From UBA8106 sp913052135 (GTDB lineage Bacteria > Acidobacteriota > Vicinamibacteria > Vicinamibacterales > UBA823): a stretch of DNA of 64,000 bases. The translations under genes and the position numbers were made by a program. Positions within the stretch are counted from its first letter, which is position 1; every line of letters begins with the position of its first letter. This document shows, one piece after another, positions 55,908 through 64,000 of this stretch. Below the pieces are notes generated by a model. That model ran no database searches, was not told where the DNA came from, and worked only from the letters and a program-made list of their open reading frames with translations. The stretch covers positions 6,549 to 70,548 of the forward strand of contig CAJXDY010000007.1 of NCBI GenBank assembly GCA_913052135.1. Reading direction: 5' to 3'.

Positions 55908-58313
55908 CTACAGCTCTAGCGACCGTAGTCGTAACGCGTTCGTGATGACTGATAGAGAACTGAGTGTCATCGCTGCACTTGCCCATATCGGATCGATGAA
56001 CCATCCGGTTAGCGGATACAGCACACCGGCAGCCACTGGCACACCGATGCCGTTATAGATAAATGCGAGAAATAAGTTCTGACGAATATTGCGTAGTGTG
56101 CTGCGACTGAGTCGACGGGCGCGGGCAATACCTCGCAAATCTCCCTTGACAAGAGTGATGTCAGCGCTCTCAATGGCAATATCAGCTCCGGTTCCCATAG
56201 CAATTCCCACTGCAGCTTCTGCAAGTGCCGGTGCATCATTGATACCGTCACCAGCCATGGCAACGACCCGCCCTTCGGCTTGCAGACTTGCCACAATCCG
56301 CTGTTTTTCTTCTGGCAAGACGCCTGCCCGAACTTCGTTGAGGCCGAGGGTGTCTCCGACTGCGTGCGCGGTTAAAGCATTGTCACCAGTCGCCATTACA
56401 ATCCGTACACCCTCCGCTTGTAGCATGCGCAACGCTTCGAACGTAGATGGTTTTACGGCATCCGACACACTCAAAAAGCCGGCTAGTTGCCCGTCAACGG
56501 CAAGAAAAATAACAGTCTGTCCTTGGTGACGAAGTTCATTGGCCTGATGCGCAAAGACATCCGTGTGAACTCCATGCTCTATTAAAAACTCTTCTGTGCC
56601 TAATAATACATGTCGCTTCTCGACCGTTCCTTCGACACCTCTTCCTGGCACGGTTTGGAAATTTTCAACTTCGGGTAAGGCCATGTCCTGTTCGATCGCT
56701 CGTGTGACAACCGCTACGGCTAGTGGGTGTTGACTGGACTGCTCAAGAGCTCCTGCCAACCGTAAAAGCTTCGTTTCTGAGACGACGCCTTCAATCGTTG
56801 AAATACTCGCTACGCGTGGACGGCCTTCGGTGAGAGTCCCAGTTTTGTCGATGACGAGAACCTCCACACGGTCCAACATTTCTAGCGCTGCCGCATGTTT
56901 GACGAGTACCCCAGACTTTGCACCACGTCCAGTACCCACCATGATAGCCATCGGGGTTGCTAGTCCGAGTGCGCAGGGACAAGCGATGATAAGCACGGCT
57001 ACAGCGTTGACCAGGGCGGTTACAAACCGTGGTTCTGGACCCCAGAGACTCCACACAACGAGCGTGACGATTGCCACGAGTACAACACTCGGCACAAACC
57101 ATTCAGACACGCGATCGGCAACACGTTGAATAGGAGCGCGAGTTCGCTGCGCGTTGGCAACCATTTGCACGATGTGCGCCAAAAGGGTCTCTGAGCCAAT
57201 ACGCTCAGCCCGCATCGTGAAGCTTCCCGTCCCATTGATCGTGGCACCGATTACTTGGGTTCCGACGGTTTTTTCAACCGGGATCGCCTCACCCGTTACC
57301 ATGGATTCATCGACCGCGCTGGCGCCGTTCACCACGACACCATCGACCGGAATTTTGTCGCCAGGTCTGACCCGCAACAAATCGCCGACCTTCACGAGCG
57401 CCAACGGCACATCGGTATCGTGACCAGGCAGCACAACCCTGGCTGTTTGAGGAGACAGGCTCAGTAATGAGCGGATCGCTGCTCCGGTGCGGTGCCGGGC
57501 CCGACTTTCCAGCACTTGACCTAACAGGACCAACACCGTAATTGCTACTGCAGTTTCAAAATAGGTGGGCACGCCGTGATCAGTCTGGAATCCTTCCGGA
57601 AACCACCGTGGATTAACAGTTGCTGCGACGCTGTACACAAATGCCGAGCCGACTCCCATGGCAATCAGCGTAAACATATTGGCACTGGTATTTTTCAGCG
57701 AGGCCCAGGCTCGCTCAAAAAATGGCCAGCCAGCCCACAGTACGACTGGAGTGGTAAAGATAAACTGGAGCCAGTTGCTAAGTGGACGACTGACTGTTTC
57801 CTGCATCCGCGCACCAAACACCATGTCACCCATTGCTAGCAAGAACACAGGGAAGCCGAAGCCCACGCCGATCCAGAATCGACGGGTCATGTCGATCAAT
57901 TCCGAGTTAGGTGTTTCCTGTACGTCGATTGCATGTGGTTCCAGTGTCATACCGCATGACGGACAGGTTCCGGGCAGAGTAGTCACAACCTCAAGGTGCA
58001 TCGGGCAGATGTACTCAACGGCGCGGGTCGGGAGTGGTGCCACTTCCGGTTCGAGCGCCATGCCACATCTGGGGCAAGGACCTGGTTTGTCTGCCCTGAC
58101 TTCGGGATCCATTGGACAGACGTAGACAGTATCTGGCGATGTTGGGGCGGCATTCGCCGACTGCGTGGGATGCAAGTACTGTTCCGGGTCGGTCTTGAAT
58201 TTTTCTAGGCAGTGGGCACAACAAAAGCCGTAGGTTTGGTCAGCATAGATAAATTGGTGGGCTGTCGCAGCGAGATCGACCGACATCCCACAAACGGGAT
58301 CAAGTGTTTCCAT
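55908..58313 (-). CDS. Copper-translocating P-type ATPase with YHS and two HMBD domains
   Basis: 801 residues. An N-terminal YHS domain (DPVCGMSVDL ... YGFCCAHCLEKF, 4-48) is followed by two heavy-metal-binding domains of the YxCPM-PGxCPxCGM type (64-88 and 101-125). A P1B-type ATPase core comes next: actuator TGEAIPVEK (340-348), ion-binding CPC (445-447), phosphorylation site DKTGT (489-493), and C-terminal GDGINDAPAL. It exports Cu+ (or Ag+) from the cytoplasm. It converges on the oxidase operon with 35 bases between stops, so a role in copper supply to the CuA/CuB sites or in detoxification fits. Confidence 0.93.
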   Translation of the reverse strand: METLDPVCGMSVDLAATAHQFIYADQTYGFCCAHCLEKFKTDPEQYLHPTQSANAAPTSPDTVYVCPMDPEVRADKPGPCPRCGMALEPEVAPLPTRAVEYICPMHLEVVTTLPGTCPSCGMTLEPHAIDVQETPNSELIDMTRRFWIGVGFGFPVFLLAMGDMVFGARMQETVSRPLSNWLQFIFTTPVVLWAGWPFFERAWASLKNTSANMFTLIAMGVGSAFVYSVAATVNPRWFPEGFQTDHGVPTYFETAVAITVLVLLGQVLESRARHRTGAAIRSLLSLSPQTARVVLPGHDTDVPLALVKVGDLLRVRPGDKIPVDGVVVNGASAVDESMVTGEAIPVEKTVGTQVIGATINGTGSFTMRAERIGSETLLAHIVQMVANAQRTRAPIQRVADRVSEWFVPSVVLVAIVTLVVWSLWGPEPRFVTALVNAVAVLIIACPCALGLATPMAIMVGTGRGAKSGVLVKHAAALEMLDRVEVLVIDKTGTLTEGRPRVASISTIEGVVSETKLLRLAGALEQSSQHPLAVAVVTRAIEQDMALPEVENFQTVPGRGVEGTVEKRHVLLGTEEFLIEHGVHTDVFAHQANELRHQGQTVIFLAVDGQLAGFLSVSDAVKPSTFEALRMLQAEGVRIVMATGDNALTAHAVGDTLGLNEVRAGVLPEEKQRIVASLQAEGRVVAMAGDGINDAPALAEAAVGIAMGTGADIAIESADITLVKGDLRGIARARRLSRSTLRNIRQNLFLAFIYNGIGVPVAAGVLYPLTGWFIDPIWASAAMTLSSLSVITNALRLRSLEL

Positions 58314-58515
58314 TGGATAATGAGAATCCAGCCGACGACTGTAACGGTAATTCCAAATGTGCGCTTCTTTCTGTGGTTTAATCCAATTTCAAGATGCTAA
58401 CACACGCACAGCAAAGACAGCCTGTTCGCCGACAATTCGACTGATGGGCGAGTCGTCGTGGCGCCTTTAATAGGGAGCTGGTTTGTGTTCGCCATTCTGA
58501 GATCACACTGAATTT

Positions 58516-59817
58516 ATGAAACAGCATCTGCGTCACCTTTTCAAAGAAACCCTCATGCGACTTTCCGTCGAGCGTGTGCTAGCTGACCAGGTTACATGCG
58601 CGGATGGCATCTTGACCGTCGGTCATGACACCCTCGATGTGAGTCGCTATCAAAAGTTGATAACAGTGGCGATCGGAAAAGCTGCGATTCCGATGCTGGA
58701 AAAGTTTTCTGATATTGTGGCGCCACAGACCCTGACCGGTGTTGTTACCACTCTTGGGCCAGTGGGGAAGACACTACCTGGTTTTACCGTCTTCACCGGT
58801 GGACATCCCTATCCAAATCAGGAGAGCTTTGATGCCGCGGCAGCAGCTATTGATGTTGTGAGAAGTGCAACATCGGATGATCTCATCGTATTCCTACTGT
58901 CAGGTGGGGGATCTTCACTTTGCGAGATGCCAGTGTCGCAGGAGATCACTTTAGAAGATTGTCAGGTGCTGTACCGATTACTCGTCACCTGTGGTGCAAG
59001 TATCAGAAACGTGAATACCATCAGAAAACATCTGTCGGCGATAAAAGGAGGTCGGCTTGCAGAGTTGGCGTTCCCAGCGCGACAGATGACACTTTATGTT
59101 TCTGATGTTCCACCAGATACCCCGTCGAGCGTCGCATCTGGTCCCACGATGCCTGACGATTCCACCGCTGAAAATTGCCGGCAACTTATTCAAGACCTAA
59201 ACTTGCGTGATCAACTGCCACCTTCTATACGTTGTTTATTTGATGAAGATCTGCTTCCAGAAACTCCTAAACCTGGCAAGGCGACGTTTCAAGAGAGCAG
59301 CTGGCACTGCTTACTGTCGTCAGCGAACGCTGTAGAGACCATGGCGCATGCTGCAGAGAGACTCGGTTGGATTGTGGAAACGGATCATGAACTTTCTGAT
59401 GCGTGGTCTGTCGATCAGTTAATGGACCATATGATCACCAAACTCGAGCACCTTCAGCGCCAGCATGCGGATCAGACAGTGGCTGTATTAAGCGGCGGTG
59501 AATATTCTTGCCCAGTGACCGGTGATGGCATTGGTGGTCGCAATCAAGCGTTTGTGCTGGAGTGTGTGCCTCGTATTGCTGGTCGGCGCGTTGCGGTCTT
59601 GAGTGCAGGGACTGACGGCCTAGACGGTTCGTCACCGGCAGCTGGCGCAGTAGCTGACGGCGACAGCCTAAATCGAGCACGGCAAATCAGGCTTGACCCG
59701 GAAGCCTACGCAACTCGGTCAGATTCACACCGTTTTTTTGCACAACTTGACGATGCAATCATGACTGGTCCCACGGGTAACAATGTCAGAGACTTAAGAA
59801 TGTTTGTCGCTTGGTAA
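58516..59817 (+). CDS. Glycerate 2-kinase (MOFRL/DUF4147 family)
   Basis: 433 residues. The N-terminal DUF4147 domain has ITVAIGKAAIPM, GGHPYPNQESFDAA, LLSGGGSSLCEMP and NTIRKHLSAIKGGRLAE. The MOFRL domain shows VAVLSGGEYSCPVTGDGIGGRNQAFVLE in two parts and LSAGTDGLDGSSPAAGAVADG. The family phosphorylates glycerate to 2-phosphoglycerate in the cytoplasm. It is followed 64 bases later by an exported SelA-like protein, which may be a separate unit. It would suit assimilation of glycerate or hydroxypyruvate formed from 2-hydroxy acids by the downstream oxidases, though that link is inferred. Confidence 0.9.
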   Translation: MKQHLRHLFKETLMRLSVERVLADQVTCADGILTVGHDTLDVSRYQKLITVAIGKAAIPMLEKFSDIVAPQTLTGVVTTLGPVGKTLPGFTVFTGGHPYPNQESFDAAAAAIDVVRSATSDDLIVFLLSGGGSSLCEMPVSQEITLEDCQVLYRLLVTCGASIRNVNTIRKHLSAIKGGRLAELAFPARQMTLYVSDVPPDTPSSVASGPTMPDDSTAENCRQLIQDLNLRDQLPPSIRCLFDEDLLPETPKPGKATFQESSWHCLLSSANAVETMAHAAERLGWIVETDHELSDAWSVDQLMDHMITKLEHLQRQHADQTVAVLSGGEYSCPVTGDGIGGRNQAFVLECVPRIAGRRVAVLSAGTDGLDGSSPAAGAVADGDSLNRARQIRLDPEAYATRSDSHRFFAQLDDAIMTGPTGNNVRDLRMFVAW

Positions 59818-59881
59818 TCGACCTTCAACAAGTGACCAACTAGCACTATGATGTTCATTCCACACTACTAAGGAGGCCGCG

Positions 59882-61213
59882 ATGCCGACACATGACGACC
59901 AACTATTGACCAGTACAGTGCCAGACGACCCGAGCCGACGTCAGTTTATTGGCGCAGCAGTAACCGCCGGCTTGGCCAGTGCTTGTGTAAGCCAGGAAAC
60001 TGGAAGCGAAAATGCTATCGAACCTAACCTCGAAGCCCGAACTGCAACGATTGAACTACAGGTCGAGCATGACAATATTTATACTCGCCTTTTGGGAGTG
60101 AAGGCGCACCTGCCTGGTCACGGAAATGGGACTGCCCTTGGTGGTTCGCGCATGCCGGTTGAAGTGATCGAAGCCATGCAAGAGGCGAATGATTATTTTG
60201 TGATGATGGACGAGCTAACAGTCGCTGCTGGCCAGCGCGCCGCCGAAGTCGTTAAGGCTGAAGCAGCGCTGATTACATCGGGCGCATCTGGAGGGCTCTT
60301 GCTTGGCATGGCGGCGTGTCTTACCGGCACTGATGAAGAAAAGATGCGGGCGTTGCCAAATCCAACTTGGGCGAAGCGTGAATGTATTATTCAAAAAGCG
60401 CACCGTTATCCGTATGACTTTGCGTTACAGGCTGCCGGCGCGACCCTGATTGAAGTTGAGGGACGCACACAGCTGATGAACGCTATCGGTGACAATACGG
60501 CTCTCATCTTCGGTTTACCTAGGCACGTTGCACTGAGTGGCACGATGGCCGAAGAAGTGTTGCAGCCTGAGGATCTGATTCAAGTCGCTAAGCAGGTCGG
60601 TGTTCCGGTCATGATTGACGGTGCATCACGGTTACCTCCAGCCGGGAATTTAACAATTTTTAATGAGCTTGGTGCCGACCTGGTGGTTGTTTCGGGTGGC
60701 AAGGGGCTGCGTGGGCCGCAGTCCACCGGCATTCTTTCGGGTCGTGCGGATCTCATCGAGGCGGCACGGCTACAAGCAGCGCCGAACGATCTCATCGGGA
60801 GAGGCATGAAAGTCGGTAAAGAGGAGATTATTGGTCTTATCGTTGCCTTGAATCGGTACGAACAACTCGACCATGATGCGGTGCGTGCGACTTGGCGAGA
60901 GAAAGCAGAGTATTTGACGGCCGAATTGCAAGGGATCGAAAGCTTCACGGCGGAGCTTGTAGATGAAGGTTCTGGAGCACCCTATGTCGAGATCGATTGG
61001 GATGAGGACGTAATACCGATGACCCATCGCGAGGTGCGCGACCACCTGCGCCGCCGACCCGAACAGCGGGTGGCGCTTTCAAGTCTCTACGGCAGCCGGC
61101 GAATCCAAACCCGTTGCATGCGCGACGGTGAAGAGGTGCTTGTTGCGCGATGGCTCCGTCAGTTCTTTACAGAGGGGTATAAAATCGTAGCCGCGACCTC
61201 TGCCAGTCTCTAG
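59882..61213 (+). CDS. Exported SelA-like PLP-dependent enzyme (Tat signal)
   Basis: 443 residues. The N-terminus SRRQFIGAAVTAGLASAC is a Tat signal with a possible lipoprotein Cys35. The fold is the PLP-dependent SelA/D-glucosaminate-6-phosphate ammonia-lyase group: INxRG-like LPGHGNGTALGGSRMP, ALITSGASGGLLLGMAACLTG, VMIDGASRLPP (Asp246) and VSGGKGLRGPQSTG with Schiff-base Lys274. It is not selenocysteine synthase, since no sel genes are present. Elimination or cleavage of an amino sugar or amino acid in the periplasm is likely. AGGAGG precedes the ATG. Confidence 0.87.
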   Translation: MPTHDDQLLTSTVPDDPSRRQFIGAAVTAGLASACVSQETGSENAIEPNLEARTATIELQVEHDNIYTRLLGVKAHLPGHGNGTALGGSRMPVEVIEAMQEANDYFVMMDELTVAAGQRAAEVVKAEAALITSGASGGLLLGMAACLTGTDEEKMRALPNPTWAKRECIIQKAHRYPYDFALQAAGATLIEVEGRTQLMNAIGDNTALIFGLPRHVALSGTMAEEVLQPEDLIQVAKQVGVPVMIDGASRLPPAGNLTIFNELGADLVVVSGGKGLRGPQSTGILSGRADLIEAARLQAAPNDLIGRGMKVGKEEIIGLIVALNRYEQLDHDAVRATWREKAEYLTAELQGIESFTAELVDEGSGAPYVEIDWDEDVIPMTHREVRDHLRRRPEQRVALSSLYGSRRIQTRCMRDGEEVLVARWLRQFFTEGYKIVAATSASL

Positions 61214-61302
61214 TCGACCGGTTTCAGTATTGGGACCACCTGCTAGAGGGAGACTGGGTTGAACGCCTCGTGGTGCAGTTAACAATGAGGGAGATGATGA
61301 TT

Positions 61303-61905
61303 ATGTTAGTGCGAACGCGTCTGCTTTGGTTGAGTGTGGTGCTTGGTCTCATGGTGACCACTCATCTTAGTGCTGAAAATGCGCACCAGAATGACACGAC
61401 CATCCTTGTTGCTTACTATAGTCGCACCGGTCGGACGGAGCAGGTGGCCGAGGCGGTTGCTGAAGGAGCACGTGGCGTGGAGGGCACCCGTGTCCTTCTA
61501 AAAGCTTTAACCGACGTGACGGCAGAAGACTTGAGTGAAGCAACTGGCATCGTCCTCGGGTCTCCCACCTATTCCTCGAACATGGCGGGTCCGATGAAGA
61601 GCTTTATTGATGATTGGAGCTTCCGTTATCGGGTTGATCTGACCGACAAGGTCGGAGCTGCGTTCTCGACGGGCGGTGGACACACGGCAGGCAAGGAGCA
61701 TGTTGTCGTTTCACTTCTTCTCGCGATGATTGGTGAAAGAATGCTTGTTCTCGGGCCGATTCGGGAAAGTGGTGTCGGCGCTTTAGGTGTGAGTGGGGTT
61801 GCTCCACCTCCAGGAGAACAAATCGCACCGAACATTTTAGGCGAAGGCCGTTTACTCGGAGCGCGTATTGCGCAGGTCGCCCAGCGTGTTCGCTTACAAC
61901 CGTGA
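61303..61905 (+). CDS. Exported flavodoxin-like protein
   Basis: About 200 residues from ATG at 61303 (AGGGAG nine bases upstream); several in-frame starts between 61270 and 61297 are possible. The signal peptide (TRLLWLSVVLGLMVTTHLSA) is unexpected for this family. The flavodoxin/WrbA-type FMN fold shows ILVAYYSRTGRTEQVAEAVAEGA (FMN phosphate loop), GIVLGSPTYSSNMAGPMKSFIDDW and GAAFSTGGGHTAGKEH. Cytoplasmic relatives are electron carriers or quinone reductases. An extracytoplasmic copy next to FMN-dependent oxidases suggests an electron-transfer partner or a flavin-binding role. Confidence 0.82.
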   Translation: MLVRTRLLWLSVVLGLMVTTHLSAENAHQNDTTILVAYYSRTGRTEQVAEAVAEGARGVEGTRVLLKALTDVTAEDLSEATGIVLGSPTYSSNMAGPMKSFIDDWSFRYRVDLTDKVGAAFSTGGGHTAGKEHVVVSLLLAMIGERMLVLGPIRESGVGALGVSGVAPPPGEQIAPNILGEGRLLGARIAQVAQRVRLQP

Positions 61906-61986
61906 CACTGAGTTTTGAGACCTTGACACTGACTGTTGAAGAGTTCAAAATCGGGTTCTTGTTCTAACTTGTTAAAGGGGATTCGC

Positions 61987-63285
61987 ATGGACGAAACGTC
62001 GCGCAAAAATATTACGAATCACTCGCCAAGACGCGCAACTCGGCGAGATGCCTTGCGACGCTTTGCATCGTTTACTGGTGCATCACCGTTGTTCCAGGGA
62101 TCCACCGACGCTCAACAGGAGACTCAAACCACGGCTCCTGAGGAACCTGGGTATCTAAGTCAAGAGCCGCTTCGTGGTCGCCCCAGAATCATTCGTCCAC
62201 CAGAGTACAGTGACGAGATTATGGCCCCTGTTAATCTTCACGAATTTGAAGGGTTGGCCAAGGCGAAGATTAGTCCCATGGCTTACGACTATATTGCAGC
62301 TGGGGCAGCTGATGAGTTAACCATGCGGGCGAATTCAGAAGCGTTCGATAATTACTGGATCCGTCGTCGTACCATGACGGATGTTAGGCAAATCGATACA
62401 TCCATTGAGTTGCTGGGTGAACGGCGAGAGCACCCGATTCTTCTAGGACCTGCAGGTGCGATGGAGATGTTGCACGAAGATCCGTATAGCACGATCGCCC
62501 GAGCGGCCAAGAATTCCGGAGCGATTTATGTTGGGGGTACGGCTAACATGGCCGAGGTTACTCAGGCTGGTGAAGCTCCAACGTGGTGGGCAAGCACCTT
62601 GGGATCACCCACGCAGGAGACGGCAGCGACATTCGCGAAAAGTGTAGAGGATGCGGGCGGAAGTGCTATCTGTGTAAGCGTCGACTATCCCTATACGGGT
62701 GCCCGAGATCGAGTCATTCGAAACGAGTTTGACATGGGTATGATTCCCGAGCGCAACTACTCAACCTCGGAGCCTCCCACTACTGGTTTCCAGGCTGGCA
62801 TGATCCAGGCGTATGTGCCGAATATGACTTGGCGGTATATGGATTGGGTGCATGGCGCGACAGATCTGCCAATCGTCGTGAAAGGCATTATCACTGCTGA
62901 GGATGCGCACCTCTCAGTTGAGAACGGCGCGCAGGCGGTGGTGGTCTCCAATCATGGCGGCCGGACGCTTGACGGTATGCGTGGCACGATGGAGGTATTG
63001 CCGGAAGTAGTGGATGCGGTTGCCGGACGTGTGCCTGTGTTAGTCGACGGAGGGGTGCGTCGTGGCGGAGATGTGCTGAAGGCTTTAGCGCTTGGCGCGC
63101 GGGCTATCCTAATCGGACGGCCTTATATGTGGGGATTAGGCGCCTTTGGTCAGGAAGGTGTGCAGCGTGTGATTGAATTGCTGCACGGCGAACTTAGGAT
63201 GGCACTGGGGAATGCTGGCCAGACTAGTGTGAGCAATCTTGACCGGACTTTAATCAGGAGAGCTTGGCTGCCTCGGGAATGGTGA
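61987..63285 (+). CDS. FMN-dependent alpha-hydroxy-acid oxidase, exported (copy 1)
   Basis: 432 residues from ATG at 61987 (AAAGGGG seven bases upstream). The N-terminus TRRDALRRFASFTGASPLFQG is a Tat-like leader, less canonical than its neighbour's. The lactate/glycolate-oxidase TIM barrel follows: VNLHEFEGLAKAKISPMAYDYIAAGAADELT (Tyr of the active site), AYVPNMTWRYMDW, VVVKGI-type Lys (IVVKGIIT), VVVSNHGGRTLDG (catalytic His and Arg) and LVDGGVRRGGDVLKALALGARAILIGRPYMWG. It oxidises a 2-hydroxy acid to a 2-oxo acid. Electron acceptor unknown; O2 or a quinone/cytochrome chain possible. Confidence 0.88.
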   Translation: MDETSRKNITNHSPRRATRRDALRRFASFTGASPLFQGSTDAQQETQTTAPEEPGYLSQEPLRGRPRIIRPPEYSDEIMAPVNLHEFEGLAKAKISPMAYDYIAAGAADELTMRANSEAFDNYWIRRRTMTDVRQIDTSIELLGERREHPILLGPAGAMEMLHEDPYSTIARAAKNSGAIYVGGTANMAEVTQAGEAPTWWASTLGSPTQETAATFAKSVEDAGGSAICVSVDYPYTGARDRVIRNEFDMGMIPERNYSTSEPPTTGFQAGMIQAYVPNMTWRYMDWVHGATDLPIVVKGIITAEDAHLSVENGAQAVVVSNHGGRTLDGMRGTMEVLPEVVDAVAGRVPVLVDGGVRRGGDVLKALALGARAILIGRPYMWGLGAFGQEGVQRVIELLHGELRMALGNAGQTSVSNLDRTLIRRAWLPREW

Positions 63286-63342
63286 CGCTCACGACGCATC
63301 GAACGCTGGTGAGAGTTGCATAAATGGAAAGTTGAGACAAAC

Positions 63343-64000
63343 ATGGCGACTAACATGATGGTAGTTGAGACGGAACGCGAGCTGAGCTTTGCTGAACGCT
63401 TACAGCTGACGAGCCGTCGCGAATTTTTGAGCACCGTGGTGCTTTCAGCCGGTGCCATGCCACTGTTCGCGCAGCAGGAAAGTATCAATCCGCCCCAGTA
63501 CAGCGCGAAGGTCATGAGGCCGGCGAACGTACATGACATTGCTGAAGTTGCTCGGCAGACCGTCGATCCAACGACGTTCGACTACATCGAGGGTGGCACA
63601 GAAGATGAGATTACGCTACGACACAATGTCGAGGCGTTCCAGCGGGTTGCGTTGCGCCGGCGGGTCATGGTGGACGTTAGCGAAATTGACACCTCGCTCG
63701 AGTACCTTGGCCAACGGCTTCAAGCGCCGATTTTGCTCTGTCCGACGACCAAGAACGCGATTGTCCCGAATGGTGATCGGGTATCTGCGCAAGCCGCTCA
63801 TGCCACCAATACGATTTATCATGTCAGTAATGCTCTAGGGTGGATTGACGAATTGTACCAGGCGAACCAGGCACCAGTCTGGATCGGTGCCACCTTGGGT
63901 CACGTGACGTCGAGACAGGCACAGGGATGGGCGCGTCGTCATGAAGAGGCTGGAGCGTCGGCACTCGTGGTCACCGTCGATCATCAATACACACCAAGCC
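63343..64000 (+). CDS. FMN-dependent alpha-hydroxy-acid oxidase, Tat-exported (copy 2, 3' end outside window)
   Basis: The frame is open from ATG at 63343 to the window end (219 codons). A canonical Tat leader is present: SRREFLSTVVLSAGAMPLFA. The mature N-terminus follows the same plan as copy 1: VHDIAEVARQTVDPTTFDYIEGGTEDEIT, LRRRVMVDVSEIDTS, APILLCPTTKNAIV and SALVVTVDHQYTPS. The central Tyr-rich FDYIEGGTEDE corresponds to the FMN-site region. The catalytic His-Arg half lies beyond the window. GGAAAG precedes the start. The two copies are diverged, so they may act on different hydroxy acids. Confidence 0.85.
   Translation, partial: MATNMMVVETERELSFAERLQLTSRREFLSTVVLSAGAMPLFAQQESINPPQYSAKVMRPANVHDIAEVARQTVDPTTFDYIEGGTEDEITLRHNVEAFQRVALRRRVMVDVSEIDTSLEYLGQRLQAPILLCPTTKNAIVPNGDRVSAQAAHATNTIYHVSNALGWIDELYQANQAPVWIGATLGHVTSRQAQGWARRHEEAGASALVVTVDHQYTPS

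Overview
The window reads as chromosomal DNA of an Acidobacteriota member, most likely a Vicinamibacterales-type lineage of moderate G+C. This is inferred from gene content: an Oar-type TonB-dependent receptor of about 1,200 residues, a DUF5916 protein, S9, M14 and M42 exopeptidases with signal peptides, a CRTAC1/ASPIC protein, and many Tat-dependent enzymes. No rRNA, tRNA, CRISPR array, prophage, integrase or insertion sequence was found. Genes are densely packed, with frequent 4-base overlaps.

Layout. (1) 1-9.3 kb: a catabolic island. A minus-strand operon carries three consecutive RraA-family genes, an ACMSD-like amidohydrolase, a D-aminoacylase-like lipoprotein and a DUF5916 protein (cut by the window edge). 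Divergent from it lie a LigJ-type 4-oxalomesaconate hydratase homologue and a DASS anion transporter, with a clean dyad between the two units. LigJ plus RraA/LigK-type aldolase is the lower part of the protocatechuate/gallate meta-cleavage route, so uptake and breakdown of an oxo- or hydroxy-polycarboxylate is the best guess. (2) 9.3-18 kb: an M42 aminopeptidase with an apparent M42 pseudoenzyme, a small zinc-ribbon protein, htpG, a WYL regulator and an M14 peptidase. (3) 18-26.4 kb: thrB, two tandem HisC-like aminotransferases with twin-arginine leaders, an APC permease, a second ACMSD-like amidohydrolase, a Tat-exported sarcosine-oxidase-like flavoprotein with a c-type cytochrome, and a cupin. 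(4) 26.4-31.5 kb: an S9 peptidase, two His-rich exported or outer-membrane proteins, and an AT-rich intergenic region with several inverted repeats. (5) 31.5-41.9 kb: an Oar-like receptor with a textbook terminator, a G+C-rich BtuB-like receptor, a CRTAC1 protein, and a TMTC-like TPR membrane protein.

(6) 41.9-48.7 kb: a complete sufBCDSU-sufT operon ending in an orphan TupA-like oxyanion-binding protein. (7) 48.8-51.6 kb: a sodium:solute symporter with a tiny membrane protein in front, and a TVP38/TMEM64 protein. (8) 51.9-58.3 kb: an A-type cytochrome c oxidase operon (I, III, IV, two small membrane proteins, II) facing a Cu+-type P-ATPase. (9) 58.5-64 kb: a glycerate 2-kinase followed by four exported cofactor enzymes: a SelA-like PLP protein, a flavodoxin with a signal peptide, and two alpha-hydroxy-acid oxidases (the last cut by the window end).

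The recurring theme is cell-envelope chemistry. Peptidases, Tat-exported PLP and flavin enzymes, and dedicated transporters suggest scavenging of peptides, amino acids and organic acids outside the cytoplasm, with electrons passing to cytochrome c and the aa3-type oxidase. The most unusual elements are the exported PLP enzymes and flavodoxin, the three-gene RraA array, and the active/inactive M42 pair.
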